Shown piece by piece: positions 1-5,665 of a stretch of DNA of 7,176 nucleotides. The position numbers and the translations under genes were made by a program. A model generated the notes under the pieces. That model ran no database searches. It had not been told where the DNA came from and saw only the letters and a list, made by a program, of their open reading frames with translations. Where the stretch lies: contig JAATFN010000267.1 of NCBI GenBank assembly GCA_015655165.1, forward strand, positions 1 through 7,176, written 5' to 3'. This DNA is from Betaproteobacteria bacterium (GTDB lineage Bacteria > Pseudomonadota > Gammaproteobacteria > Burkholderiales > Burkholderiaceae_D). How positions within the stretch are numbered: position 1 is the stretch's first letter; each line of letters starts with the position of its first letter.

Positions 1-14
1 GGCAGTGATACTGA

Positions 15-1775
15 TCAATAGCCTAATGTTTGCCCATCCGGATTACGCGGGTCGGAGTACCCGTATAAGAACCCATCTTTGATCTGGATACTCTGAGCTC
101 GCCCCATTGTCGGTTGCAAACTGATTTTCTGACCTTTTTCTTGTAATAACTTCAATGTATCTGCACTGATGCCTTTTTCGATACGCAATTCATCTGGTGT
201 CCATTGGTGATGAATACGTGGTGCGACCAGTGCTTCTGCAATGTTCATATCATGATCGATGACATTCATAATGGTCTGCAGTGTGGTGGTGATAATGCGT
301 GCCCCACCCGGTGTGCCGGTAACTAGAAACGGTTTGTTGTCTTTTAAGACAAATGTCGGTGACATCGAACTTAATGGACGTTTCAATGCGGCAACAGCGT
401 TGGCGTCTCCACCAACTAAACCATAGGCATTCGCAACACCTGGTTTGGCAGAGAAGTCATCCATCTGGTTATTTAACAAGATACCTGTGCCGGTCGCAAC
501 AATCGTGCTGCCGAAATTCGTGTTCAAGGTATAGGTTGTCGCAACGATATTGCCCTGTTTATCAACAATCGAATAATGTGTGGTCTGATCGCTTTCGTAG
601 GATTGTGGTTGACCCGGTTTGATTTCGGAAGATGGTGTCGCGCGATCCGGATTGATTTTTTGTGCGAGCGCGTCAGCATAGGCGTGCGATGTCAAGCCTT
701 TGATCGGTACTTTGACAAAGTCGGGGTCACCCAGATATTCGGAGCGGTCGGCGTAGGCCAGTTTCATCGCTTCAGCCATCAAATGGATTGTTTGCGCGCT
801 ATTGTGCCCATACTCTTTTAATGGATAACGTTCCAGAATATTCAACATCTGGATAATGTGTATGCCACCTGAACTTGGTGGTGGCATCGACATGACTTCA
901 AAGCCACGATATTGGCCGTGTATCGGTTCACGTTCGACAACCTTATATTTTTTGAGGTCATCCAATGTGATCAACCCATTGTTGGCCTTCATTTCGGCGA
1001 CGATTTTTTTAGCGATATCACCTTCGTAGAAAGCGGATGGTCCTTGTTTGGCGATGAGCTTCAGTGATTTTGCAAGGTCTTTCTGAACGAGGGTTTCACC
1101 TGCTCTTAATGGTCGACCATCTTTAAAGAAAATCGCTTTGGTTGATGCCCATTTGCCTAAATTATCTTTTTCTGCCTCCAGCATCAATGCCAGATTGGGG
1201 CTGACAATAAAACCATCTTCTGCCAGCTTGACAGCAGGAGCAATCACGTCAGCAAGTTTCATCGTACCGTGTTTTTTCAACGCCTGTGCAAAGCCGGCAA
1301 CGCTACCCGGTACACCACTTGCTAGATGGGTGTATAAAGAGCGACCAGAGACGACATTGCCTGCGCTGTCGAGATACATATCGCGTACGGCACCTGCTGG
1401 TGCTGTTTCACGGAAATCTAAGGCGATATTCTGATTTGTTTTTGCATCATGAATCATCATAAAGCCACCACCACCGATATTGCCTGCATTCGGCAAGACG
1501 ACAGCCAGTGCAAAACCGACTGCGACACCTGCATCAATAGCATTACCGCCTTTTTTTAATATATCCAGGCCGATTTGTGTCGCGAATGCCTGTTCGGTCG
1601 CAACCATCCCCTGTTTGCCTGTAACCGGGCTGACAATGTCATAGGTCAGATCGTAGTTGACAGTGGGTTGTCCACTGGCTGGAAGTGGGCCTTTGGCAAT
1701 TGCCGAGAAAGAGATGGAAAAGGTCGCTACAGTTAGAACAAGTACACGTGCGAGTGGTTTGGGGTAACAAATCAT
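15..1775 (-). CDS. ggt: Gamma-glutamyltransferase (glutathione hydrolase), periplasmic precursor
   Basis: The 586-residue precursor matches the usual GGT length. Family knowledge: GGT hydrolyses or transpeptidates gamma-glutamyl bonds of glutathione and related peptides in the periplasm, and self-cleaves into a large and a small subunit. Seen here: a Sec signal peptide (residues 1-27, hydrophobic core followed by AIA before Lys28). The self-processing site is DQTTHYSIVD, making Thr398 the predicted nucleophile and first residue of the small subunit, with the matching second Thr at 416. The gamma-glutamate-binding Arg lies in DFRETAP (Arg122). Also present are NNQMDDFSAKPG (435-446), RPLSSMSPT with the Ser pair 469-470, and PGG (489-491). 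The YGLVGGDANAV segment indicates that the substrate-covering lid loop is retained, as in E. coli GGT. The start is supported by AGGAGA six bases upstream (complement of 1782-1787). The gene is divergent from the RidA-family gene, and its terminator lies outside the window. No defects seen. Confidence 0.97.
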   Translation of the reverse strand: MICYPKPLARVLVLTVATFSISFSAIAKGPLPASGQPTVNYDLTYDIVSPVTGKQGMVATEQAFATQIGLDILKKGGNAIDAGVAVGFALAVVLPNAGNIGGGGFMMIHDAKTNQNIALDFRETAPAGAVRDMYLDSAGNVVSGRSLYTHLASGVPGSVAGFAQALKKHGTMKLADVIAPAVKLAEDGFIVSPNLALMLEAEKDNLGKWASTKAIFFKDGRPLRAGETLVQKDLAKSLKLIAKQGPSAFYEGDIAKKIVAEMKANNGLITLDDLKKYKVVEREPIHGQYRGFEVMSMPPPSSGGIHIIQMLNILERYPLKEYGHNSAQTIHLMAEAMKLAYADRSEYLGDPDFVKVPIKGLTSHAYADALAQKINPDRATPSSEIKPGQPQSYESDQTTHYSIVDKQGNIVATTYTLNTNFGSTIVATGTGILLNNQMDDFSAKPGVANAYGLVGGDANAVAALKRPLSSMSPTFVLKDNKPFLVTGTPGGARIITTTLQTIMNVIDHDMNIAEALVAPRIHHQWTPDELRIEKGISADTLKLLQEKGQKISLQPTMGRAQSIQIKDGFLYGYSDPRNPDGQTLGY

Positions 1776-1837
1776 CAGAGTTCTCCTAGTTCTTTCGTAA
1801 TAATCTAAGCCATATTCTAGAAAACAGACGGTGTCTT

Positions 1838-1869
1838 AATATATAGGATTATCACTGTTGTTGTAACAA
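1838..1869 (-). promoter_or_regulatory. Candidate sigma70 promoter for ggt
   Basis: Read on the minus strand, TTGTTA (complement of 1864-1869, four of six matches to TTGACA) is followed after 18 bases by TATATA (complement of 1840-1845). TATATT, two bases further on, is a slightly better -10 but at a 20-base spacing. The expected transcript start would leave a leader of about 55-60 bases before the GGT start codon. The -35 box overlaps a small palindrome, TTGTT-GT-AACAA (1858-1869), that might bind a regulator. This rests on motif matching only. Confidence 0.3.
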
Positions 1870-1876
1870 TCAAGTT

Positions 1877-1905
1877 ATGACTATGCTTTTTTTGCATCGT
1901 ATATT
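1877..1905 (+). promoter_or_regulatory. Candidate sigma70 promoter for the RidA-family gene
   Basis: ATGACT (1877-1882, four of six matches to TTGACA) is followed after 17 bases by TATATT (1900-1905, five of six). TATTAT at 1902-1907 is an alternative -10. Initiation near 1912 would give a leader of about 40 bases that includes the Shine-Dalgarno GAAGGAG (1941-1947), five bases before the ATG. It is back-to-back with the ggt promoter candidate, so both could share control. Motif matching only. Confidence 0.35.
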
Positions 1906-1952
1906 ATGCCTGTCTGAGGTACACTGCGCCATTATTAGCGGAAGGAGTCCCC

Positions 1953-2306
1953 ATGGGCGAGATCAAAAGAAGCCATATCGGGCCACGTTTGTCGCAAGTG
2001 GCAGAATATAACGGTGTACTGTATCTGGCAGGACAGGTTGCGCAGCATGTCGAACAGGATATTAAAGGCCAGACTGCTGAAGTGCTGGCAAATATTGACC
2101 GTTTACTGGCAGAAAACGGTAGTGACAAGAGCCGTTTATTGCAGGTGACGATTTATTTAAATGATATGGCGTTAGCAGCAGGCATGAATGAAGTGTGGGA
2201 GTCCTGGGTGATTGCAGGCCAGACACCGCCACGTGCAACAGTACAAGCACAATTGGCCACACCACAGAAATTGGTTGAAATTACGGTGATTGCTGCTGTC
2301 AAATAA
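1953..2306 (+). CDS. RidA (YjgF/YER057c/UK114) family protein, YoaB-like
   Basis: This is a single-domain protein of 117 residues, a typical RidA-superfamily length. RidA proteins are cytoplasmic trimers; archetypal members hydrolyse reactive enamine/imine intermediates produced by PLP enzymes, but the function of the YoaB-like branch is not well established. Seen: the N-terminal strand region with NGVLYLAGQVA (20-30), the helix RLLQVTIYLND (61-71), and TPPRATVQAQL (91-101). Arg94 in that last motif falls at the conserved substrate-carboxylate-binding Arg, and LVEITVIAA (107-115) carries the conserved Glu109. The spacing and the WESWVIAGQ segment resemble E. coli YoaB more than RidA itself. 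A strong ribosome site (GAAGGAG, five bases before ATG) supports the start. It appears monocistronic, with its own promoter candidate and a terminator 22 bases after the stop. The substrate is unknown, and the link to the divergent ggt is positional only. Confidence 0.9.
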   Translation: MGEIKRSHIGPRLSQVAEYNGVLYLAGQVAQHVEQDIKGQTAEVLANIDRLLAENGSDKSRLLQVTIYLNDMALAAGMNEVWESWVIAGQTPPRATVQAQLATPQKLVEITVIAAVK

Positions 2307-2328
2307 TTTTCGGCTTGAACGTATCTCT

Positions 2329-2374
2329 GACTTGCCCCTGACGATGAAATCAATAGGGTGCAAGTCTTTTTTTT
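2329..2374 (+). terminator. Intrinsic terminator after the RidA-family gene
   Basis: GACTTGC (2329-2335) pairs with GCAAGTC (2360-2366). The stem extends inward by CCCT (2336-2339) with AGGG (2355-2358), leaving one bulged T at 2359 and a loop of about 15 bases. Eight T residues (2367-2374) follow directly, so termination is in the plus direction. No matching T-run exists for the minus strand. This separates the RidA gene from the SDR gene. Confidence 0.87.
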
Positions 2375-2471
2375 CATGTGATGAATCTGTGGAGACTATT
2401 TTTGATACGCTAGAACAGTCAAGGATTTTTTTACCTGTCAGATCATAATTATTTCAAAAGGAGACACAATA

Positions 2472-3254
2472 ATGGCGACCTTGCCGGCTGGATTGCAGAG
2501 TTTTTCATTGGAGGGCAGACGGGCATTAATCACCGGTTCAGGTGGTGGTATCGGGTTTGCATTGGCACGTGGTCTGGCTGCAGCAGGTGCTGAAGTCGTG
2601 TTGAATGGCCGGGATGAAAAAAAGCTCGCCAATGCTGCGAAACAGTTGCGTGAAGAAGGCTATACCATCTTCGAAGCCCCCTTTGATGTGACGTCCCCAA
2701 AAGAAGTCGACACTGCCGTTAACCATATCGAAGCTGACATTGGTGCGATCGATATCCTGTTTAACAATGCCGGTATTCAGCGCCGTGCATCTCTGGAACA
2801 GTTCGAAGAGGCTGATTGGCATGATGTGATCGAGACCAATTTGAGTAGTGTGTTCTATACGGCCAAATATGTGGCACGTCACATGATTCAACGTGGTCAG
2901 GGAAAGATTATCAATACGTGCTCTGTGACGAGTGAACTGGCTCGGCCAAGTATTGCACCATACAGTGCGACCAAGGCAGCTGTAAAAATGCTGACGCGGG
3001 GTATGGCGGCCGATTGGGGACAGTTTGGTTTGCAGATCAATGGCATTGGACCGGGATACTTCAAAACGGAAATGAATACCGCATTAGTTAACGATGAGCA
3101 ATTCAGTCGCTGGTTAATTGGCCGTACACCATCCCGGCGTTGGGGCGATGTCGAGGATCTGGTAGGCGCTGCAATATTTCTGGCAAGCGATGCATCCAGA
3201 TTTGTCAATGGGCATGTGTTATATGTTGATGGTGGTGTGACGGCAACATTGTGA
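2472..3254 (+). CDS. idnO: SDR oxidoreductase, gluconate 5-dehydrogenase / 5-keto-D-gluconate reductase type
   Basis: A 260-residue classical short-chain dehydrogenase. Seen: the cofactor motif TGSGGGIG (21-28), NNAG (98-101), catalytic Asn123, Ser151, and Tyr164 with Lys168 in YSATK. The segments NNAGIQRR, SELARPSIAPY, KMLTRGMA, PGYFKTEM, RRWGD and FVNGHVLYVDGG are characteristic of E. coli IdnO and Gluconobacter gluconate 5-dehydrogenase, which interconvert D-gluconate and 5-keto-D-gluconate. The residues after the second strand are NGR (45-47); a basic residue there, rather than an acidic one, suggests NADP(H) preference, as in Gluconobacter Gno. It is cytoplasmic. AAGGAG eight bases before ATG fixes the start. 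CATAAT at 2444-2449 could be a -10, but I find no convincing -35. Terminators lie on both sides, so it is probably monocistronic. IdnO-like SDRs include enzymes for other sugar acids, so the family is firm but the exact substrate is not. Confidence 0.88.
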   Translation: MATLPAGLQSFSLEGRRALITGSGGGIGFALARGLAAAGAEVVLNGRDEKKLANAAKQLREEGYTIFEAPFDVTSPKEVDTAVNHIEADIGAIDILFNNAGIQRRASLEQFEEADWHDVIETNLSSVFYTAKYVARHMIQRGQGKIINTCSVTSELARPSIAPYSATKAAVKMLTRGMAADWGQFGLQINGIGPGYFKTEMNTALVNDEQFSRWLIGRTPSRRWGDVEDLVGAAIFLASDASRFVNGHVLYVDGGVTATL

Positions 3255-3284
3255 TAGAGATATTTTTTATCTGTGTGCATATAG

Positions 3285-3310
3285 AAAACCGGTAGTGATA
3301 CCGGTTTTTT
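3285..3310 (+). terminator. Strong intrinsic terminator after the SDR gene
   Basis: AAAACCGGTA (3285-3294) and TACCGGTTTT (3299-3308) form a perfect 10-bp stem with a four-base loop GTGA. The T-run is 3305-3310. It begins 31 bases after the SDR stop codon. The flanking A-run gives the minus strand four Ts, so weak bidirectional action is possible, but no gene on the minus strand points into it. Confidence 0.9.
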
Positions 3311-3397
3311 AGGTATAGGTTAAACAGCTTTAGACAGATTTTTAATTTGATGGACATATGTTAGCCTTGTGTTGGTCTGACTGATTAATTGTTCATT

Positions 3398-3404
3398 GAG
3401 GGAG
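3398..3404 (+). promoter_or_regulatory. Ribosome binding site that sets the DUF481 gene start
   Basis: GAGGGAG lies nine bases upstream of the ATG at 3414. The longest open frame would instead begin with TTG at 3396, which overlaps this very motif and has no ribosome site of its own. This argues for initiation at 3414. A second option is ATG at 3447, preceded by AGGA (3437-3440) at a six-base spacing. Confidence 0.65.
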
Positions 3405-3413
3405 CCTGTCTAT

Positions 3414-4463
3414 ATGGTTGTGCTCAACAAGCCCATAGGAAAAGGTATGCGTACCTTCATATCGCTGGGCGTGATTGCGTGTGGTGCTTTTGCAATAAAA
3501 CCGGTGCATGGCGCGGTAGTTACTTTACAAAATGGCGATCAGGTGACAGGAGAAGTCCGTCAGATGGTTGACGGCATGCTGGTTTTTGCAACCAGCATGT
3601 TTGGCGAAATCAAGATTCCCTGGGACAATGTCGCGAAGCTTGTGTCGGATCAAAAGGCGCAGCTGCAATTAAATGATGGCACCGAGGTTAAAGGCGCCAT
3701 AACTTTGGATGATGCAGGGTTAATTGTACTTAGTGAACACCGTGGCAGCCAACTAGTGATGCTTGCCAAGGAAAACGTTGTGGCAGTTAATCCGCCAATT
3801 GTTGATCCTGCAATGCACTATTCGGGGCGGCTTGATTTTGGTGGTACCGCGAACCGTGGGAACACGACGGATGATCAGTTAAACCTGAACGGTGAGTTGG
3901 TTGCTAGAACCCCCATAGATCGATATACACTGGCAGTTGAAGCCAAAGAAGCGAAGTCGGGTGCCACCAGGACTGCATCCAATCAACGCATTTTGGCGCA
4001 ATATGATATTTTTCTGAAAAATAAAAACTATGTTTTGGTCAATGCCAAAACAGAAAGTGACCGGTTTGCCGACCTCAATTCCCGCAGTTCTGTTGGATTC
4101 GGTTATGGTTACCAGTTCGTCGATACTGAAATAACCCAGTTCTCCGGTGAGGCGGGCTTGAGTTATGTCTACGAGAATTATGCGCATGAAGCAAACAAAT
4201 CCTTTCCAGCAATGAGTTTAGGTCTGAAATATGATCGTCAATTTTTTGATAACAAGCTGATTTTTTTCCAGAATCTCACAATGGATATGAGTGTGAACAA
4301 TCCAGGTAATACCTTGTGGCGCAATCGTATGGGTATCCGTGTGCCGATTGCACAGGGCATGAATGTCAGTACGCAATTTAATGTCGACTACAACAATGAT
4401 CCGGCTATTGATAAGAAGAAGGCTGATTCGGCAGTAATTGTCAGTGTGGGATATGCTTTCTAG
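3414..4463 (+). CDS. DUF481 family outer-membrane beta-barrel protein with N-terminal repeat domain
   Basis: From the ATG at 3414 the protein has 349 residues; a start at 3447 would give 338. The N-terminus is a Sec signal: basic stretch, hydrophobic TFISLGVIACGAFAI, and likely cleavage after VHG before AVV. The mature N-terminal part (about residues 34-130) holds two related stretches, each beginning with a NG/DG turn (LQNGDQVTGEV and LNDGTEVKGAI). From about residue 135 alternating beta strands begin with YSGRLDFGG and continue through VGFGYGYQF, AGLSYVYENY, MGIRVPI and VSVGYAF. The C-terminal aromatic Phe is the usual signal for BAM-assisted outer-membrane insertion. DUF481 (YdiY-like) proteins have no settled function. 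It lies between two sugar-acid units, but a terminator precedes it and a candidate promoter follows it, so operon membership is doubtful. No clear intrinsic terminator follows its stop. No convincing promoter is seen in 3311-3395. Confidence 0.85.
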   Translation: MVVLNKPIGKGMRTFISLGVIACGAFAIKPVHGAVVTLQNGDQVTGEVRQMVDGMLVFATSMFGEIKIPWDNVAKLVSDQKAQLQLNDGTEVKGAITLDDAGLIVLSEHRGSQLVMLAKENVVAVNPPIVDPAMHYSGRLDFGGTANRGNTTDDQLNLNGELVARTPIDRYTLAVEAKEAKSGATRTASNQRILAQYDIFLKNKNYVLVNAKTESDRFADLNSRSSVGFGYGYQFVDTEITQFSGEAGLSYVYENYAHEANKSFPAMSLGLKYDRQFFDNKLIFFQNLTMDMSVNNPGNTLWRNRMGIRVPIAQGMNVSTQFNVDYNNDPAIDKKKADSAVIVSVGYAF

Positions 4464-4510
4464 AGAGTAGGGATGCGCGCGTCATACATGACAGACGACT
4501 GTTGTATTGC

Positions 4511-4525
4511 TGAATAGGGTATTCA
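4511..4525. repeat. Short inverted repeat upstream of the dehydrogenase promoter
   Basis: TGAATA-GGG-TATTCA is a perfect 6-bp inverted repeat with a three-base centre. A further TATTCA copy lies at 4544-4549, overlapping the expected -35 region of the downstream promoter. A second small palindrome, GTCAT-AC-ATGAC, is at 4481-4492. These could be activator or operator sites for the sugar-acid operon, but arms this short arise by chance in AT-rich DNA. Confidence 0.3.
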
Positions 4526-4546
4526 CGCCTGCATGAAATAAATTAT

Positions 4547-4575
4547 TCAATATAGGATGGTTTTTTAATTATAAT
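4547..4575 (+). promoter_or_regulatory. Candidate promoter of the sugar-acid operon
   Basis: A consensus -10 box TATAAT lies at 4570-4575. Seventeen bases upstream, TCAATA (4547-4552) matches the -35 consensus at only three of six positions, which would fit a promoter that needs an activator. Initiation near 4582 would give a leader of about 73 bases to the ATG at 4655. That leader contains the inverted repeat at 4589-4612, at about +8 to +31, a position typical of repressor roadblocks. Motif-based inference. Confidence 0.5.
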
Positions 4576-4588
4576 AAACCGAGCAGCA

Positions 4589-4612
4589 CTATTTCAACCA
4601 GTATCGAAATAG
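4589..4612. repeat. Perfect inverted repeat in the operon leader, candidate operator
   Basis: CTATTTC (4589-4595) and GAAATAG (4606-4612) are perfect 7-bp inverted arms separated by ten bases. The arm centres are 17 bp apart, roughly one and a half helical turns. It sits just downstream of the predicted transcript start and about 40 bases before the dehydrogenase start codon. It could be a site for a dimeric repressor, for example the GntR-type protein encoded downstream, or a weak RNA hairpin. There is no T-run after it, so it is not a terminator. Confidence 0.45.
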
Positions 4613-4644
4613 CGACAAAGTAAAAATAGAATGAATTCCAGTTC

Positions 4645-4649
4645 GGGAG
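4645..4649 (+). promoter_or_regulatory. Ribosome binding site that sets the dehydrogenase start
   Basis: GGGAG ends five bases before the ATG at 4655 and two bases before an ATG at 4652. The upstream in-frame ATG at 4631 is preceded only by an A-rich run. Starting at 4655 gives MKSLVCDKAG, which matches how zinc-dependent dehydrogenases of this type normally begin. The eight residues added by the longer frame have no family counterpart. Confidence 0.75.
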
Positions 4650-4654
4650 AGATG

Positions 4655-5665
4655 ATGAAAAGTTTGGTCTGCGATAAGGCAGGTGTACTGCGTATGGAAG
4701 ACCGGCCAATGCCGGTGGCTGTTGCTGGTGAAGTATTAATCCGTGTGCGTCGTATCGGCATTTGCGGTACAGACATGCATATTTTCCGTGGGACACAACC
4801 GTATCTGGCATATCCCCGTGTAATGGGGCACGAATTGTCGGGTGAAGTTGTAGAAGCGCTAGCCAGCTCGCATTTGAAAAAAGGCGACCCTGTTTACATC
4901 ATGCCGTATTTGTCGTGTGGCACCTGTGTGGCATGCCGCGTCGGAAAAACCAATTGCTGTACCAATATTAGCGTATTGGGTGTACATCGTGACGGCGGCA
5001 TGACCGAATACCTGTCGTTGCCCGAACAGTTTGTCTTCAAGGCTGACGGTATTTCATTGGATGATGCGGCAATGATCGAGTTTTTGGCAATTGGTGCACA
5101 TGCCGTGCGGCGTGCCAAGCTGGAAAAGGGACAACGTATTCTGGTCGTCGGCGCCGGTCCGATTGGCATTGCTGTCATGCTATTCGCTGGCTTGCAAGGT
5201 GTTGATGTCACTGTACTCGATTCGCGTGAAGACCGTTTAGAATTTGCCCGCGAGGTGTTACATGTCAACAATGCCATTACTGTTGGTGAGGGTGATAAGG
5301 AACGCCTGGCAGCAATAAGCGATCAGGAGTTTTTTCATGTTGTCTTTGATGCGACCGGTAATATCAACGCCATGGAGCGTGGCCTCGAATTTGTTGCGCA
5401 TGGCGGCACCTATGTATTGGTATCAATTGTGCGAGATACGTTCTCGTTTGCCGATCCCGAATTCCACAAACGGGAAACGTCGTTACTGGGAAGCCGCAAT
5501 GCTACAGCAGAAGATTTCGATGTGGTATTGAACGCCATGCGTTCAGGTAAAGTACCAACACATCTGTTGAATACACACCGTACGACACTCGATGAGTTCG
5601 CCAATACTCTGCCGCAATGGATGGATCCATCCGCAGGTGTGATCAAAGCGATAGTCGAGGTATAA
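4655..5665 (+). CDS. lgoD: Zinc-dependent L-galactonate/L-gulonate 5-dehydrogenase-like (LgoD-type) protein
   Basis: A 336-residue medium-chain dehydrogenase (E. coli LgoD is about 340). Catalytic zinc ligands appear as Cys37 in GICGTD, His59-Glu60 in GHE, and Glu142. The structural-zinc cysteines are 88, 91, 94 and 102. The Rossmann motif is GAGPIG (166-171), and Asp189 after the second strand suggests NAD+. The segments YPRVMGHE, TNCCTNISVLGVHRDGG, AHAVRRA, FSFADPEFHK and GSRNAT closely resemble E. coli LgoD (YjjN), which oxidises L-galactonate to D-tagaturonate; relatives oxidise L-gulonate to D-fructuronate. The stop abuts the start of a ketohexuronate reductase-like gene, which fits either substrate. 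Oddity: the usual IEP around the third zinc ligand reads IEF. L-idonate or another polyol/aldonate is a possible alternative substrate, given the IdnO-like enzyme 1.4 kb upstream. Confidence 0.85.
   Translation: MKSLVCDKAGVLRMEDRPMPVAVAGEVLIRVRRIGICGTDMHIFRGTQPYLAYPRVMGHELSGEVVEALASSHLKKGDPVYIMPYLSCGTCVACRVGKTNCCTNISVLGVHRDGGMTEYLSLPEQFVFKADGISLDDAAMIEFLAIGAHAVRRAKLEKGQRILVVGAGPIGIAVMLFAGLQGVDVTVLDSREDRLEFAREVLHVNNAITVGEGDKERLAAISDQEFFHVVFDATGNINAMERGLEFVAHGGTYVLVSIVRDTFSFADPEFHKRETSLLGSRNATAEDFDVVLNAMRSGKVPTHLLNTHRTTLDEFANTLPQWMDPSAGVIKAIVEV

Noticed and set aside
353..1434. Plus-strand open frames (353-622, 576-821, 1138-1434) opposite ggt
   Set aside because: They lie antisense inside a clearly coding gene, have low-complexity or unfamiliar translations and no ribosome sites, and are explained by the codon pattern of ggt.
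2375..2400. CRP-like site (ATGTGA followed by TGTGG) upstream of the SDR gene
   Set aside because: Only the first half-site resembles the consensus; the second half is in the wrong orientation.
3258..3272. AGATA-TTTTT-TATCT hairpin right after the SDR stop
   Set aside because: The 5-bp AT-rich stem is too weak to act alone, and a strong terminator follows at 3285-3310.
3447..3488. Lipobox-like VIAC in the DUF481 signal region, suggesting a lipoprotein
   Set aside because: DUF481 barrels insert in the outer membrane via their strands and C-terminal Phe. The hydrophobic stretch continues past the Cys to a VHG-A cleavage site, which fits signal peptidase I better.
4559..4580. GGTTT...AAACC hairpin as a terminator for the DUF481 gene
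   Set aside because: It has only five paired bases before a mismatch, an AT-rich remainder and no following T-run. The stretch is better explained as containing the TATAAT box.
4631..4654. Upstream ATG start for the zinc dehydrogenase adding MNSSSGEM
   Set aside because: No Shine-Dalgarno precedes it, the extra residues have no family counterpart, and ATG 4655 has GGGAG at good spacing.
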